From positions 8,685,001 to 8,749,000 of the forward strand of contig OX419758.1 of assembly GCA_948567375.1 (NCBI GenBank): DNA of 64,000 nucleotides, read 5' to 3'. Positions 46,991 to 58,330 of this stretch are shown here, one piece after another. Both the position numbers and the translations under genes were made by a program. Below the pieces are notes generated by a model. The model made no database searches. It was given only the letters and a program-made list of their open reading frames with translations, and was not told where the DNA came from. The stretch's first letter is position 1. Every line of letters begins with the position of its first letter. The stretch comes from Lunularia cruciata (lineage: Eukaryota; Streptophyta; Marchantiopsida; Lunulariales; Lunulariaceae).

Positions 46991-47640
46991 CCCCCAAAAG
47001 GAAGTCCTTTAGTTAGAAAAGCAATCTTTAGTAAGGATTAGGTACTCAAAGTTGTATAGTAGTTAAGCACTATGCATAGGCTAGTTTTGTTTGCACTTAG
47101 TGTTACATGTATTTTAGAGGAGTACTCTCAAAGTGAAATGGCACTTGGAGTTGTATAGAGTCAAGGACAAGCGCCTTTCGAATGGTAGTGCACTCAGAGT
47201 TGTATAGAATTGAAGGGGAGGGCCCTCATGTTTGTACAGGTACATGGGGTTGTACACTAAAAAAAGACTATGTGGGATCTGATATCTCCCCTGACACATG
47301 TAGGAGCCTAATCATTCTATAGATGATTAGGATAAGATAGGATTAGGATAATTGAGTCAATGATGGATAGTTTAGATTTAGATTTTTAGGATTCACTTGG
47401 GATTCTGATTCCTTTGGCTTGGAGCTAAATTTATATATAATGTAGAGTGCTACTAGCACATGTGTAAATTTATTCTTTTTGAACAAAAGCTTTGATTCCA
47501 AGTAAAGAGTGCTCTCACTTCTTTGCAAGTTTGTCTATCCTAAATTTTGCATGTTGTTTCAATGTCTAATCAAGAGTAGAGGTAAGGAATTTCACAATAG
47601 ACCTTCAATGTTTAGTGCTTGGCAGATACTTACCCTTGAT
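46991..47640 (+). repeat. Probable LTR or leader with TATA box
   Basis: Repeated phrases GAGTTGTATAGA occur at about 47052, 47150 and 47200. Downstream, TTTATATATAATGTAGAGTGC (about 47430) resembles a TATA box with a transcription start. This would fit a 3' LTR of the gag-bearing element before it. No second copy was found. Confidence 0.35.
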
Positions 47641-49460
47641 CAGGGTGTGCATTGAAGAATTCAAAGGAGTGAACTTGTGCAATGAGTGGATTGGGAAGCT
47701 CACCGCATAAACAATACCACCAAATTGAAAACTTTACACAAGAAGTAGCAAAAAGCTCAATCATGCAAGTTTTATCCTCTAGGAAGGGTAGAACACATTT
47801 ACAAACATTGCATCTTTGCAGTGGAACTCAGGGTTGAATGAACCATCACCTTCAAAAGCAATATTGGCTAGATTTTAGAGTGAAAGTGATTAGTTTTGTG
47901 ATGCTTTTTTTGTTGTAGTGGGCCACAAAGGGTGACACTACCCTCTATTGGGAGTGGCTTCTGCCAAAGAGGTTAAATAGGATACATGAAACAAAAATGA
48001 CAAGTGCATGTTTCATGTCAACTATAGGCATTTCCAAACAGTATCCTTGAGTGAGTGAACTATTCTTGTTGATTATACTATAAGTAAGTTGACATTGAGC
48101 TATCACATGGCTATATGGGATAAGCTAGGAGTAGAGAAAGAATCAACCAAGGCCCACGCTTGGAAGCTCAACTTACTAAGATTTGGGGGCATTGCCAATA
48201 CCAAGAGCAGAGGTGAATCATATAGAGGCTCAAGAACTCATGCTGTTAGGAAAAGTGTGTCTGTGGTTGTGGGAGGAAGAAGCCATCACCACAATCAAAC
48301 TCCAGCAGGTCGGAACAAAGAAGGAAAAATGGTCCTGAGTACCAAACTATCACAAGTTTGCAAATTGGAGGCTGCCCTTGTAGACAAGGATGAGGAGATG
48401 TGATGAATGAGAGGAGAGCGCAATGACCTGACCACCAACTACAAAGTGTGGAAGAAGGATAATGACACTTTGTTGGAATTGGTAAAGTTTACAATGTGCA
48501 CCCTTTGTAGGTGGTGCTATCATGACATTGATTTGGTACAATAGAATAGGCACATTATGGTTAGCCATAATGAGAGTTAGCTTTAGGGATTGCGGCATTA
48601 CATAGCTATTGGATGCACCCCGCATCCCATTCTTTTGTAATAGAAGGTATAAGAGGGACCCTGACATAATACAAGTTCAGCTCAGTTCTAACCTGTGCAA
48701 AACCCTAGCTTCATCATTTTGCTATCCGCATTTGTGTATGCTCAATCTGCAATTGCTGTTGTGTACTGAACTAGATTCTGTATTGGGGAAGATGCAATGA
48801 GGAAGTGCACGATTCTTAATGCATCAATGTCAATATTGTCTATGTTTTGTGATCATTGGGTGGAGTAGTGGTGAGGAGTTTGAAGTAGGAATGCAAGTGC
48901 TGAGGTGCAAGAGAGCAATCAGGTTTGACCGGGGTGTTTGATCCCAGGGTGTTCTAAAGATTGGGTAATGCATAGATCGGCCACCAAGGCTATGAGCATT
49001 GTGAAGCACCACATGTAACAAAAAACCCAACTAACCACAAACCTGCAGTTTGGCAGTGAGGAACGCCTTTTGGGAAGGGTAGAACATTCTCATCTATGTT
49101 GTGGTATGCATGATATAGGTAATTGAGAGGGTACAAGCCTTTGGGACTGATCACCCTCAATATAGACTGAACCATCAACTTTAGGAGCTAAGTTGACAGT
49201 ATATCTTTTGTGATTTGAGAGGTGTGATTTTCTTTTCAGTATTGTGCCATTGTGAGATGCAATATCCTCTTCTTGGAATTGTCCTGCCCAAAAGGATAAA
49301 GATGCAATAATAGACAACTTGTGATAAAGTGATATTTTTCCCTTCATGCATAGCCATTTCCAACCTGTATCCTTGTGGGAACAACTTTTTATTACCTATT
49401 ATACTATTAGTACATGGACATTGGATTGTCACAATGAGTCCTTGACTTATGAATCCCTGA
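47641..49460 (+). repeat. Direct duplication, spacing about 1.3 kb
   Basis: About 47770-48120 and 49060-49440 share GGAAGGGTAGAACA, a TGAACCATCA word, CATTTCCAA.C.GTATCCTTG, and TTGATTATACTAT/CTATTATACTAT followed by GACATTG. Between them is an open frame (48089-48403) that continues after a TGA with KVWKKDNDTLLELVKF, a hydrophilic helical stretch that may be gag-like. No domain is recognised. Confidence 0.45.
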
Positions 49461-50640
49461 ACTGTGGTATGATCCAGTGCTATGACAAGAAGTGAGACAC
49501 AGACCTCAGCAATCAGGATTATGACTCAAATGGCCAATTGTCTCAGAGCTATCCAGTATGTGCCTGAATTGACCAAGCATGTAGTCAAAAGACTTCCTAT
49601 AATGATTAAACTTGGCAATGCACACATAAGTCATGGACCAACATAGCATGAACAAAGAAAGTGATTTATCCATTTAGGGAATGTAGCCATAGGAGCCAAT
49701 TGGCATTCAGTCTTTGAATTGTAAGTGTGTAATGTGTATGTCTTAGTGCTCTTTGCATGCTCTTCCCCAAACTTATACCTAATCATAAAAGGATACCCAA
49801 ATGTAAAATAAAATACCATTCAGTTTTCTTGTACTAGTTGTCGTTATACTTAGAACCTGATACTCTCTATTACTACAACGTGTATTAAGTATATGGACAA
49901 AATCTATTTTATTAATAAAGAAAAATTTAGTTTAAGGTTTGAGTTTGATGGATATTTAAGGTTTCTGAAGCTTCTTTTTTTTTAATTCTTGTAATAAAAT
50001 CTAATGATTCCTAGTTTTTATGTCGAATCAGTACTTCCTCCTCCAATTCAATTTCATATGTAAAAATAATCATTCAAATTAAATACCTACTCCATATTTT
50101 AATTGTTCTAAATTATAGAGTCCAAGCTTCCAAGCCAAATGTCCAATTCGCATAAACTAAGAGTTCAATTCTTAAAACCTAATTGTCTAACATTCAATCT
50201 TCAAGAGCCCAAAAATTTTAAACTTGTACGGATGTAGTAAATAGGGCAATGATAGGATCCATACCATTAATTCGAAACATCTAAGACCTATATATAGGAA
50301 AGAGGAGGGTTTCAGATATAGTGGAACAAGCCAAACATAAATCGTATTCACTCAAAACTGAATATTTTAGAAATTCCTACATATTTCACTTCAAGTCAAG
50401 CTTCTTTTGACTTGTCCAAAACAAACCATCTTCAAGTTGTAAAAGATTTGGACCAACTTTTCAGGAATAACGATAATATGTGAAGTCAATATCGTTGAAC
50501 CCAAAAGTTAGAAGTTAGACGAGGAACACGCCTCAATTTTATGAGTTTCTGTTGAATGAAACTGGGGCGTCCTCCCTCGCTCAATCTTCTACCACCTGCA
50601 CAGAAATCCAGCTTGCAGTCGACATCCAAGCGGCCTCCTA
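49461..50640. other. AT-rich intergenic DNA
   Basis: No open frame of note and no repeat relation was seen. Base composition rises in G+C from about 50500, suggesting the edge of a gene-related segment. Confidence 0.45.
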
Positions 50641-50654
50641 CAATCCTCGACCGA

Positions 50655-50898
50655 CCAATATATATAATGCTGACGCAAATGTAACTCGAGGGCACTACAA
50701 GTTTCTTTCTTCTCTTTAGCACCATCTATCGTTTAGCCAAACACGGTCGGTTTCCGGTGCGATCTGAAGGCGTCAATTTCCCTGTCATACAATTTAGAGG
50801 GCAGATCACTCCGATTGAAAGTGTGGTTTATGTACATCCTACTTATCCCGAAGATTTTACTTCTGAAACATGCGATGCGATCTCCAGAGTAAACTGAC
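50655..50898 (+). other. Possible promoter and first-exon remnant upstream of the SERAC1-like gene
   Basis: A CCAAT word directly precedes a TATATATAATG run (about 50656-50668). An open stretch without ATG then reads YRLAKHGRFPVRSEGVNFPV and GQITPIESVVYVHPTYP before a TGA at about 50896. Its composition looks protein-coding, not retroelement-like, but I do not recognise it. It could be an early exon of the hydrolase gene at 53429 or an unrelated relic. Confidence 0.25.
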
Positions 50899-51077
50899 AT
50901 CTTCAATGATATGATCTAGAAGCCGCAAAACATGGGAAGATCTCACGTTCATCAAGTAAATGTTGTTTTCATGAGTGTATCTCAGAATCGTTTGTTCTAT
51001 ATATGGAGTGTACTGCTTTTGAAGATACTTTACCTTTGGCATTGCCGATTATGGATGCAGCCAGACACGAATTCGCG

Positions 51078-51418
51078 AAAAATCCATAATGTATTGAGCC
51101 TCAGACTCAGACCTGATTCGAACTAGGTAGGTGACTTACCTGGAGAGCTGAATAAGGGTGAATATGTCGACGAGATGGAGTGGAAACTGGTCCGTTTACT
51201 GAGTCAACCACACAGAAGTAGCGCTGTACTTCGTGGGGAAATGTAACTAAAAATCCATAATATATTCAGCCTCAGACTCAGATCTGATTCGAACTAGGTC
51301 GCTGACTTACCTGGCGAGCTGAATAAGGATGAATATGTCTACGATATGGACTGGAAACTGGTCTTTTTACTGAGTTAACCACAAAGAAGTAGCAATGTAC
51401 TTCGCTGGAAAGTGAACT
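51078..51418. repeat. 171-bp tandem duplication
   Basis: Two adjacent copies begin at 51078 and about 51249. They share AAAAATCCATAAT, CAGCCTCAGACTCAGA, CTGATTCGAACTAGGT, GAGCTGAATAAGG.TGAATATG, TGGAAACTGGTC and GAAGTAGC. They differ at roughly one base in ten. Confidence 0.85.
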
Positions 51419-52517
51419 GATACCTCAATCCCATATCCTGATAAATCTCTTCCAACCGTAAAGATATTTCAATAAAATAAGAATCAGACACGCAATTACT
51501 TCTTTTTCAATGACTCCAACCAATAACTCCGGAGGAAAGGTGCACTCGAGCACATGCTCAAGTGCCCCTCCCCCTCTCCCCTTTCTGGGAAATTACTTCT
51601 CGTGTGTTGACTTTGAAGGCACACCTGCTCTGTGACTTTGTCACCATGTTTCTTCCAAATAAGTACCCAATTTTCCGACCGTCATGTGGCCAATGTTTAA
51701 CAATACCGATATTAGGGCAATCAAGGCACTCGAATCGTGTGACGAAATCTACCTCTTTGAAGTATCAATCGGCGTTCTGAATCTCGGGCCGTATGTTTAG
51801 ATATATATCTCAGGTGTTTGGATATCTTATTTGTAAGTCGGATCCAGGTGCTAATTGATTGCGTTCGTTTCTCCAGGACATCAACACTCTGTACAGAACG
51901 ACTTCAGTTTATGGATCTTATTACCAATTTGAGTAGATTGGACCTGAGTAGAGGATGTAGGATCCGAGTGACATAACACAAACGGTCTGGTAGATCTCTG
52001 CGCGGAAGATGTACTGGTTGAAGTGAAGTCAACAGAGATCTTATGATCAACTAGTTGTACACGTGTTAGTGAAAATTGCAGAAAAAATTTAAGATATTGG
52101 TTGTCTCATGCAGCTCGTGGTCAGGACGAGTCATCTACTTCTCCTCCTAAATATCAGAGACCATCGGAGATCAAGAAGGTATGCGTCTATCAGAACACAT
52201 TCAACCAGAAAATCAGAAGTAGCTGGCGGCAAAATCGAAATTTTAGGAGGCACTCTGAAATCTATCCAGGCCTCGCAGGGTTTGCTCCGACCCAGCCAAG
52301 ACACCATCCACTTCGCTCCACTCCACCCATCTTCAACTAATGCTTTGTATATTGCTCTTAGTTCGATGTTTCTTTGTTTCATGGTTCCTACCCGACTTTC
52401 TATTTCAAATGCTTAATAGGTCACGTCTTGCTTGTGGTTACACGATGTATTGTAATTCTCTCCGGGAATTACTTATGTGATGTTTCAATTATGTGTTTAC
52501 TTATGCCTTAGTACTCA
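51419..52517. other. Intergenic or intronic DNA before the SERAC1-like exon
   Basis: No domain is recognised. A segment at about 52290-52440 recurs at 52815-53100 (CCAGCCAAGACACC, AACTAATGCTTTGTATATT, TCATGGTTCCTACC), so this region has undergone repeated local duplication. Confidence 0.4.
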
Positions 52518-52629
52518 CTAGCTTTTGAACAGAAACTTGGTACAAGGGGTAGCTGGTATTTTGCCAGCTACTTCTAGCTTTTGAACAGAAACTTGGTACA
52601 AGGGGTAGCTGGTATTCGCCCAGCTACTT
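52518..52629. repeat. 56-bp tandem duplication
   Basis: Two copies of a block containing CTAGCTTTTGAACAGAAACT and GGGGTAGCTGGTATT start at 52518 and 52574. They are nearly identical. Confidence 0.9.
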
Positions 52630-52642
52630 CGGCACTGCTTTT

Positions 52643-52746
52643 GGCACTGATGAAGTCTTTGTGCTATCATGGAGACTTACTATGACCGTCTTTCGGCACT
52701 GATGAAGTCTTTGTGCTATCATGGAGACTTACTATGACCGTCTTTC
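52643..52746. repeat. 52-bp tandem duplication
   Basis: Two identical copies of a block beginning GGCACTGATGAAGTCTTTGT start at 52643 and 52695 and end with GACCGTCTTTC. Confidence 0.93.
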
Positions 52747-52907
52747 TGCCTCATTCAGTGTTTAGTTCTCATGTGTTCATAGCGCATGCTACGATAAACA
52801 CTATTCAATCCTCTCATACTTCGCTTCGACCCGGCCAAGACACCGTCCACTCCTCTCCACTTCGCTTCACTCTACCCATCCTCAACTAATGCTTTGTATA
52901 TTACTCT

Positions 52908-53054
52908 TAGCTCGATGTTTGTATGTTTCATGGTTCCTACCGAGCATTCTATTTCATAGCTCGATGTTTGTATGTTTCATGGTTCCTACCGAGCATTCTA
53001 TTTCATAGCTCGATGTTTGTATGTTTCATGGTTCCTACCGAGCATTCTATTTCA
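52908..53054. repeat. 49-bp exact triplication
   Basis: Three perfect head-to-tail copies (52908-52956, 52957-53005, 53006-53054) of a unit starting TAGCTCGATGTTTGTATG and ending CGAGCATTCTATTTCA. A diverged relative of the unit is at about 52360-52408. Confidence 0.95.
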
Positions 53055-53428
53055 GATGCTTAATTGGTTGGCTCTTGCTTGTGATTCCATGAAGTATACT
53101 AGCTCTCTGCAGGTGTTGCTCATGTTTGTGATTACACGATGTATACTAGATTTCTGCAGGTGTCTTCATAGGATGTTTCAATTGTGTCTTTACTTCGACT
53201 TACCGTCGATATTGCTAGTTTCACCTAATTTCCATTTCCTGAGTTGCTATTTATTTCGATTTGCATACATTCATACTTATATTTAATCTCCTCTGCATAT
53301 GCACACAGAGGGTTCTGGATCCCCCGTTCTTCGAACAGATTCTGCTCTCATTTCCCGTATGTTTTGAGAGGCACTTACTTTCCTCTTCAGAGTAGGGAAT
53401 TAACAAGAGGTTCGTTCTAAACTGGCAG

Positions 53429-54012
53429 ATCAATGATTCTCTCTTTTTGCTCCATGAGTCGGGAGGGAAACCGAAAATGGACATTATATTCTTTCATGGT
53501 CTTCAACAAGAAAGCGGAAATCACGAAGCGTTCTGGACATCCTGGATGACTTTATGCGAGTCCGATTGCAAACCGGATGATCCACATGCAACAAAAGCAG
53601 CAGAGGAATCGGTGTGCTGGCCCATCGAATGGCTTGGCAAAGGCTTGGACGGAGCAAGGATATATTCACTTGCGTACGATGCTTCAGTTAAGAAGACTTA
53701 CAACCAAGGTAGATTTGACATGTTCATTATTGCAGAAAATCAAGTTACGGGACTCCTAGATCTTGATAATGGTCATAATGTGGGACAAGCTTGCCCAGTC
53801 ATTCTCGTGGGGCACTCTATAGGTGGTCTTGTCATCAAGAGGCTAATCTTGGCAGCACAGTGCAAGGCCGAAATAATACCGATGACTTCTTCACGGCTGA
53901 CGCAGACCATTTCACCGTCATTCGCCCGCGAAGTAAAACCGATCCCATCTACATGCTCCTCCAGAATTTCGTTGCTAGCACAGTACAGGGGAACATTGTT
54001 GATCTTACCTAA
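53429..54012 (+). pseudogene. SERAC1-like alpha/beta hydrolase, exon with internal deletion and frameshift
   Basis: SERAC1-like proteins are serine hydrolases of the lipase/esterase fold; plant members are often found alone or fused to other modules. After an acceptor-like CTGGCAG the frame reads NDSLFLLHESGGKPKMDIIF, FFHGLQ, CWPIEWL, ARIYSLAYDASVKKT, then the nucleophile elbow VGHSIGGLVIK, with Ser at 53816-53818. At about 53870 coding potential moves to the next frame as NNTDDFFTADADHFTVIRPR, the family's C-terminal segment with the catalytic His (DHFTV), ending at TAA 54010-54012. The roughly 90-110 residues that normally lie between these parts (including the YxTPHHG-type region) are absent. 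The locus is therefore a deletion pseudogene. Earlier exons were not identified with confidence. Confidence 0.75.
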
Positions 54013-55818
54013 TTCTAGATTTGGGACAAAGGCCGCGTTCAGCTCCCACAAGTAGTTCACGTTGTAAATTTACAGAGCCCTTCCATTCCTTGCGCCTAAA
54101 TATGGGTACTCAAGGGTGTTATGAAGCACACGGCACCATGAGCGGTACTTCTTGCTGCATACTGAAGCTTAGGATTTCACGAGGATCCATGTCAAAGAGC
54201 CCGTTCATATTTCAACTGAAGATTGAGTGGATCATCTGATAACCAACTGAAAACTTCACATCGTCAGGTCCGCTGCGTAGGCGGTCCAGAAAACAGGATC
54301 CTATTTCTTTTTTCATTTGAACTGCTGTGCGCAAAGATTGTCTAAACACTATGTATACAGAGTTTGTCGTTAATTTAAACAAATCGTTCAGGTTAGGATT
54401 GGACCAACATGACAAAAGGAGTTTGTGCAGGTTTCCTATTTTCTGCTTTCCCACTTCAATATTATCTACATTTGAGAAATTTGCTATCTTCAATCTTGTG
54501 CATCATATTTCCTTGATACTCCACCAGGCGATGAGCAAAAAGAGAATTGGGAAATCATAGATCGTTCCGTTTGTTCAATTTAACGAGTTCAGGTAATGTT
54601 TTGATCTCAGATGGATATCTTTTGGCTTACTGAAATAGACTTTCTAAGTCGTCTTCTATATGTTTAGTAGTCCAGTGGACACGATATAGGTTGCCCAATT
54701 AAATTGGTAGATTTACATAGAAATGTTGGAAAGATAAAGTATATAAAACAGTCATATCAAATCCTTTCATCTTTCTCCAGTGTTGCTTTATCTTTGAACT
54801 GCGAAATGGATAAACTTCTGGGACGAACCAAAGTGGACACGGATAAAATATGGTAACCTATCTAAGTTTAATTTTAGGAGCGAACCCATATCTGCAAGAC
54901 GGTCTCTGAGTATATAATAAGTTTCAACCTCAGTTGAGCTTACTATTCACTTCTCTAGCCGCTCAATCTCTCTAGGATTTAATGTCCCCGTGCGTTGATG
55001 TCCATGTATACGACATGATTCAAGCAAGTTTGTACTCAAGCCTTTATGATACACTCAGCTGGGCCAAATCTTGTTGAACTGATTATAGTAAAATAAACAG
55101 GCAATTGAAACCTGAGCTTAAACTCAGAAAATGCTGGACCTCCAAAGTTGAATCGAGTATATACGTTCAGGTTGTCAACATGTACTACTCTGAATCTTTC
55201 TTGGCGTCTTACATATGACTGGTCTCCCGCATGGTCACGCTCGAACGCAACTTCAGCATCCGGACGTCTGCCACGTTAGGATTCGCATTTATATAACAGA
55301 AAATAAAAACAATATAATTTTTCATAAAATAATAATGTGATCGTATGGAAATGACTCCCCTCCCCTAACGATATATTCATTTCTCGGTTTGAAACGCTCT
55401 CATGTAAAGCTACTGAATAGACGTGCCAATTAGAATCTTCTAGATGGTTCACGTGTCTGTTTGCATATCCCGTGAGTGGATTGCTTTGATCTTAATAATG
55501 CAAGCCAGACTATGACTTCTACCAAATTATAAATAACATTATTTTAAGATCATGGGTGTTTGTGCCATAGATTTATACGGAACTGCAATGTCTAACTTTT
55601 GCCTACTTCTATCTCATTGCCGAAGTGTTCGTTTATCCTTGGATGGCTCCCTTGGCTCTGGATTCTCTTCTCTTTGTCCCATGGCCCAGTCTCCAGTAAT
55701 AGTACCGTGGGGTCTGCACCTAGGAAGGGTTTCGCACGCGGGGAACATTTTATACGAATCAAATCGTGATCCATTCTTCAATTATCTTTTCAACTTTATT
55801 CCACATATATATATGTAC
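54013..55818. other. No gene recognised downstream of the SERAC1-like fragment
   Basis: Mixed-composition sequence with open frames under 95 codons. An interval at about 55552-55911 (119 codons) has no known motif. Some of this could be downstream exons of a former larger protein, but no domain such as NB-ARC, TPR or LRR could be recognised. Confidence 0.4.
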
Positions 55819-56770
55819 ACGAGAACAGAAGCGGTTCCCATAACAGGTTATCCAGAACTCATGAATTGTAAATGTTTGGTAAGTAAGAGGGACATGATTC
55901 ACAATGAATAGTGAGAAATCCATAACATAGAATGCATCGAATGTAAGCATAATTGAAACAAATTGAGAATAACATATGGGTAAGCAAAATGTACATGATT
56001 CACAATGCTAGAATAGTGAAAAATCCATAACATACAATGCATTGAATGTAACTTGAAGTAAAAGTATAATTGAAACAATTGAGAATAACATATGACTAAC
56101 AGACTAGTTAACCAGTATGAAATCTAGAACTCTATGCTAATGATGCTATGTAATATGTAATGAAAAATAGGTATCGCTATGTAAAAGACTGCCTAATTGA
56201 AACAAATTGAGAATAACATATGGCTAACAGACTAGTTAACCAGTATGAAATCTAGAACTCTATGCTAATGATGTTGTGTAATATGTAATGAGAAATAGAT
56301 ATTGCTATGTAAAAGACTGCCAGTAAGCAGTGCGTGAAGGATAAAAAGAAAAAAGGTGAGCTGGAGTCAGGTAGGAACACTGTATACACCAGATGTCCCA
56401 TGAATCAAGCAAAGGACAAAGGAAAAATAATAGGGAAGGAATTAGCTGGGGAATGGAGGAGTGTAACAATGCGAGAGCTATAGGATGGTGTGGCTGCAGA
56501 AACCTGTCAAAGTGTAATGGGAAGTATACGAGAGCAAAGTGAAAAAGGACAGGATATAAAGTATATTGCAATAAGTGCTATGGATGCTTGAGTCCTGAGA
56601 CGGTAAAAGATAAAGGAAAGCAGAAGACGGCCATAGTAAACCTTGACCAAAAAATTTACGACTTCATCAGTGCCTCATGCAGTGCCAAAGTAGCTGAGCA
56701 ATTGCCAATACCCCTCATACTGAGTTTCTGCTTGAAAACTCATGAGTGCCAAGGCAAACTTGGTTGCTCC
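55819..56770 (+). repeat. Repeat F, copy 1, with internal duplications
   Basis: Collinear with 57680-58330. Shared blocks are CGAGAACAGAAGCGGTT, ACTCATGAATTG, GTACATGATTC.CAATGCTA, TTGAAACAAATTGAGAATAA, AAGACTGCCAGTAAGCAG, GGAACACTGTATACACCAGA and GTGTGGCTGCAGAAACCTG. Copy 1 is longer because the AATTGAGAATAACATATG and GACTAGTTAACCAGTATGAA blocks are repeated twice to three times inside it. No transposase or RT is readable. Class unknown. Confidence 0.75.
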
Positions 56771-57679
56771 CCCTAAAGTGCTGCTCAAAAGTAATGGGAA
56801 TGTCAAAAAGAACAAACGTGGAAGTGTGGAAAGCAAGGGCAAGCAAAAGTGCAGACACGCACTTATGCACTTGCGTCTTAACCGCATAATGAGGATCAGT
56901 CCTGAAAGAAAAGAACCCACACGAGTAAGATGAGGGAAGAAATCGAGACATACCTGATGGATCCCTAAAATCACAAACATTAGTAGAGAGAAAATCCAAA
57001 ACACAACAATGAGAAAGAGTCAAGCAGAGGTTTGCTAGTGATATGAGAGTGGAGCAAGAAAACTTCAGCGCTGCACACGGAAGGGGATGAGTCAACTGAA
57101 ACGGGAAAAGCAGAGGTGAAGTGAATCAAGGTGAAGGTGAAGTATACAGTATATATATGAATTCAGAAGTCAAGAAGGACTCCCAAACAACAGTGCGGTA
57201 TACAGGAAAAACTAGTGGTGGGCTCGAACTGTAGCTCCCTGCCTGGCAGAAAGCAAGGATGTTTGTAAGTCTCTATAGATACTAAGCCCGTGATAAGCAT
57301 GGAAACTTTTTCATTTGTAAGACGAATTGTGCATGCATTCTAACAATGGAATCCACTTAATCAGCTAAGATGGGAATAACCCAACCAAATACAATGAGAT
57401 TGAAACTATCAAGGATTGAAACTTATCAAGTAAGGAGCTTAATACAAATGCAATTGTGAAAACTCAAAATCATTCATGTAAATAGAAAATGTGCATCCAA
57501 GAACATGAACCGCTAATGAATGAACCGAGATATCATGAACTTACCTATCCTAATCCAAGTATTGTAGTGGGGCCTGAATGTTTTATAAAGAATCATAAGA
57601 ATGTGTTTCAAAATAAAACAAAGAAATGGCTGAACACAAACCCTGCCATTGCAGTCTCATAGTGCAAGTCGGATACCTA
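56771..57679. other. DNA between the two F repeats
   Basis: Short open frames (up to 126 codons on the minus strand) with Leu/Phe/Ser-rich composition and no motif. A TATATATATGAATTC word is at about 57151. It may be part of the same unclassified element, since it links both copies. Confidence 0.35.
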
Positions 57680-58330
57680 CGAGAACAGAAGCGGTTTTGG
57701 GAACAAGTTATCAAGAACTCATGAATTGCAAATGAAAACTCATGAATTGCAAATGATTGGTAAGCAAGATGTACATGATTCCCAATGCTAAAATAGTGAG
57801 AATTCCATAATGTAGAATGCATCGAATGTAACTTGAAGCAAAAGCATGATTGAAACAAATTGAGAATAACATATGACTAACAGACTAGTAAAACAACCAT
57901 GAAATCAAGAACTTTATGCTAATGTAAAAGACTGCCAGTAAGCAGCACGTGAAGGATAAAAAGAAAAAATGTGAGCAAGAGACTGGTAGGAACACTGTAT
58001 ACACCAGAGGTCCCATGAATCAAGCAAAGGGCGAAGGAAAAATAATAGGGAGAGAATTAGTTGGGGAATGGAGAAGTGGAACAATGCAAGAGCTATAGGA
58101 TGGTGTGGCTGCAGAAACCTGCCAAAGTGTAACGGGGTTACGAGAGGGAAGCAAAAAAGGACAGGATATAAATGATATCGCAACAAGTGCTATGGATGTT
58201 GGAGTCTTGAGACGCTAAACAATAAAGGGAAACAGAAGAAGTGCATAGTAAACTTTCACAAAAACACCTACAACTTCATTAGTGCCTCACGCAGTGCAGC
58301 AATTGCTAGTACCCTCATAGATGTTTATAT
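57680..58330 (+). repeat. Repeat F, copy 2
   Basis: Second copy of the unit at 55819, about 1.86 kb downstream. It lacks the inner duplications of copy 1 but has its own small one (AACTCATGAATTGCAAATGA, twice, at about 57716 and 57735). The end GTGCCTCACGCAGTGC corresponds to GTGCCTCATGCAGTGC at about 56671. Confidence 0.75.

Noticed and set aside
52101..52416. Overlapping open frames on both strands near 52.1-52.4 kb
   Set aside because: Part of the interval is repeated at 52.8-53.1 kb without an open frame, and no domain is recognisable.
53773..54060. A 95-codon minus-strand frame across the end of the hydrolase
   Set aside because: It is the antisense of the segment carrying the DHFTV motif, and the sense reading matches a known family.
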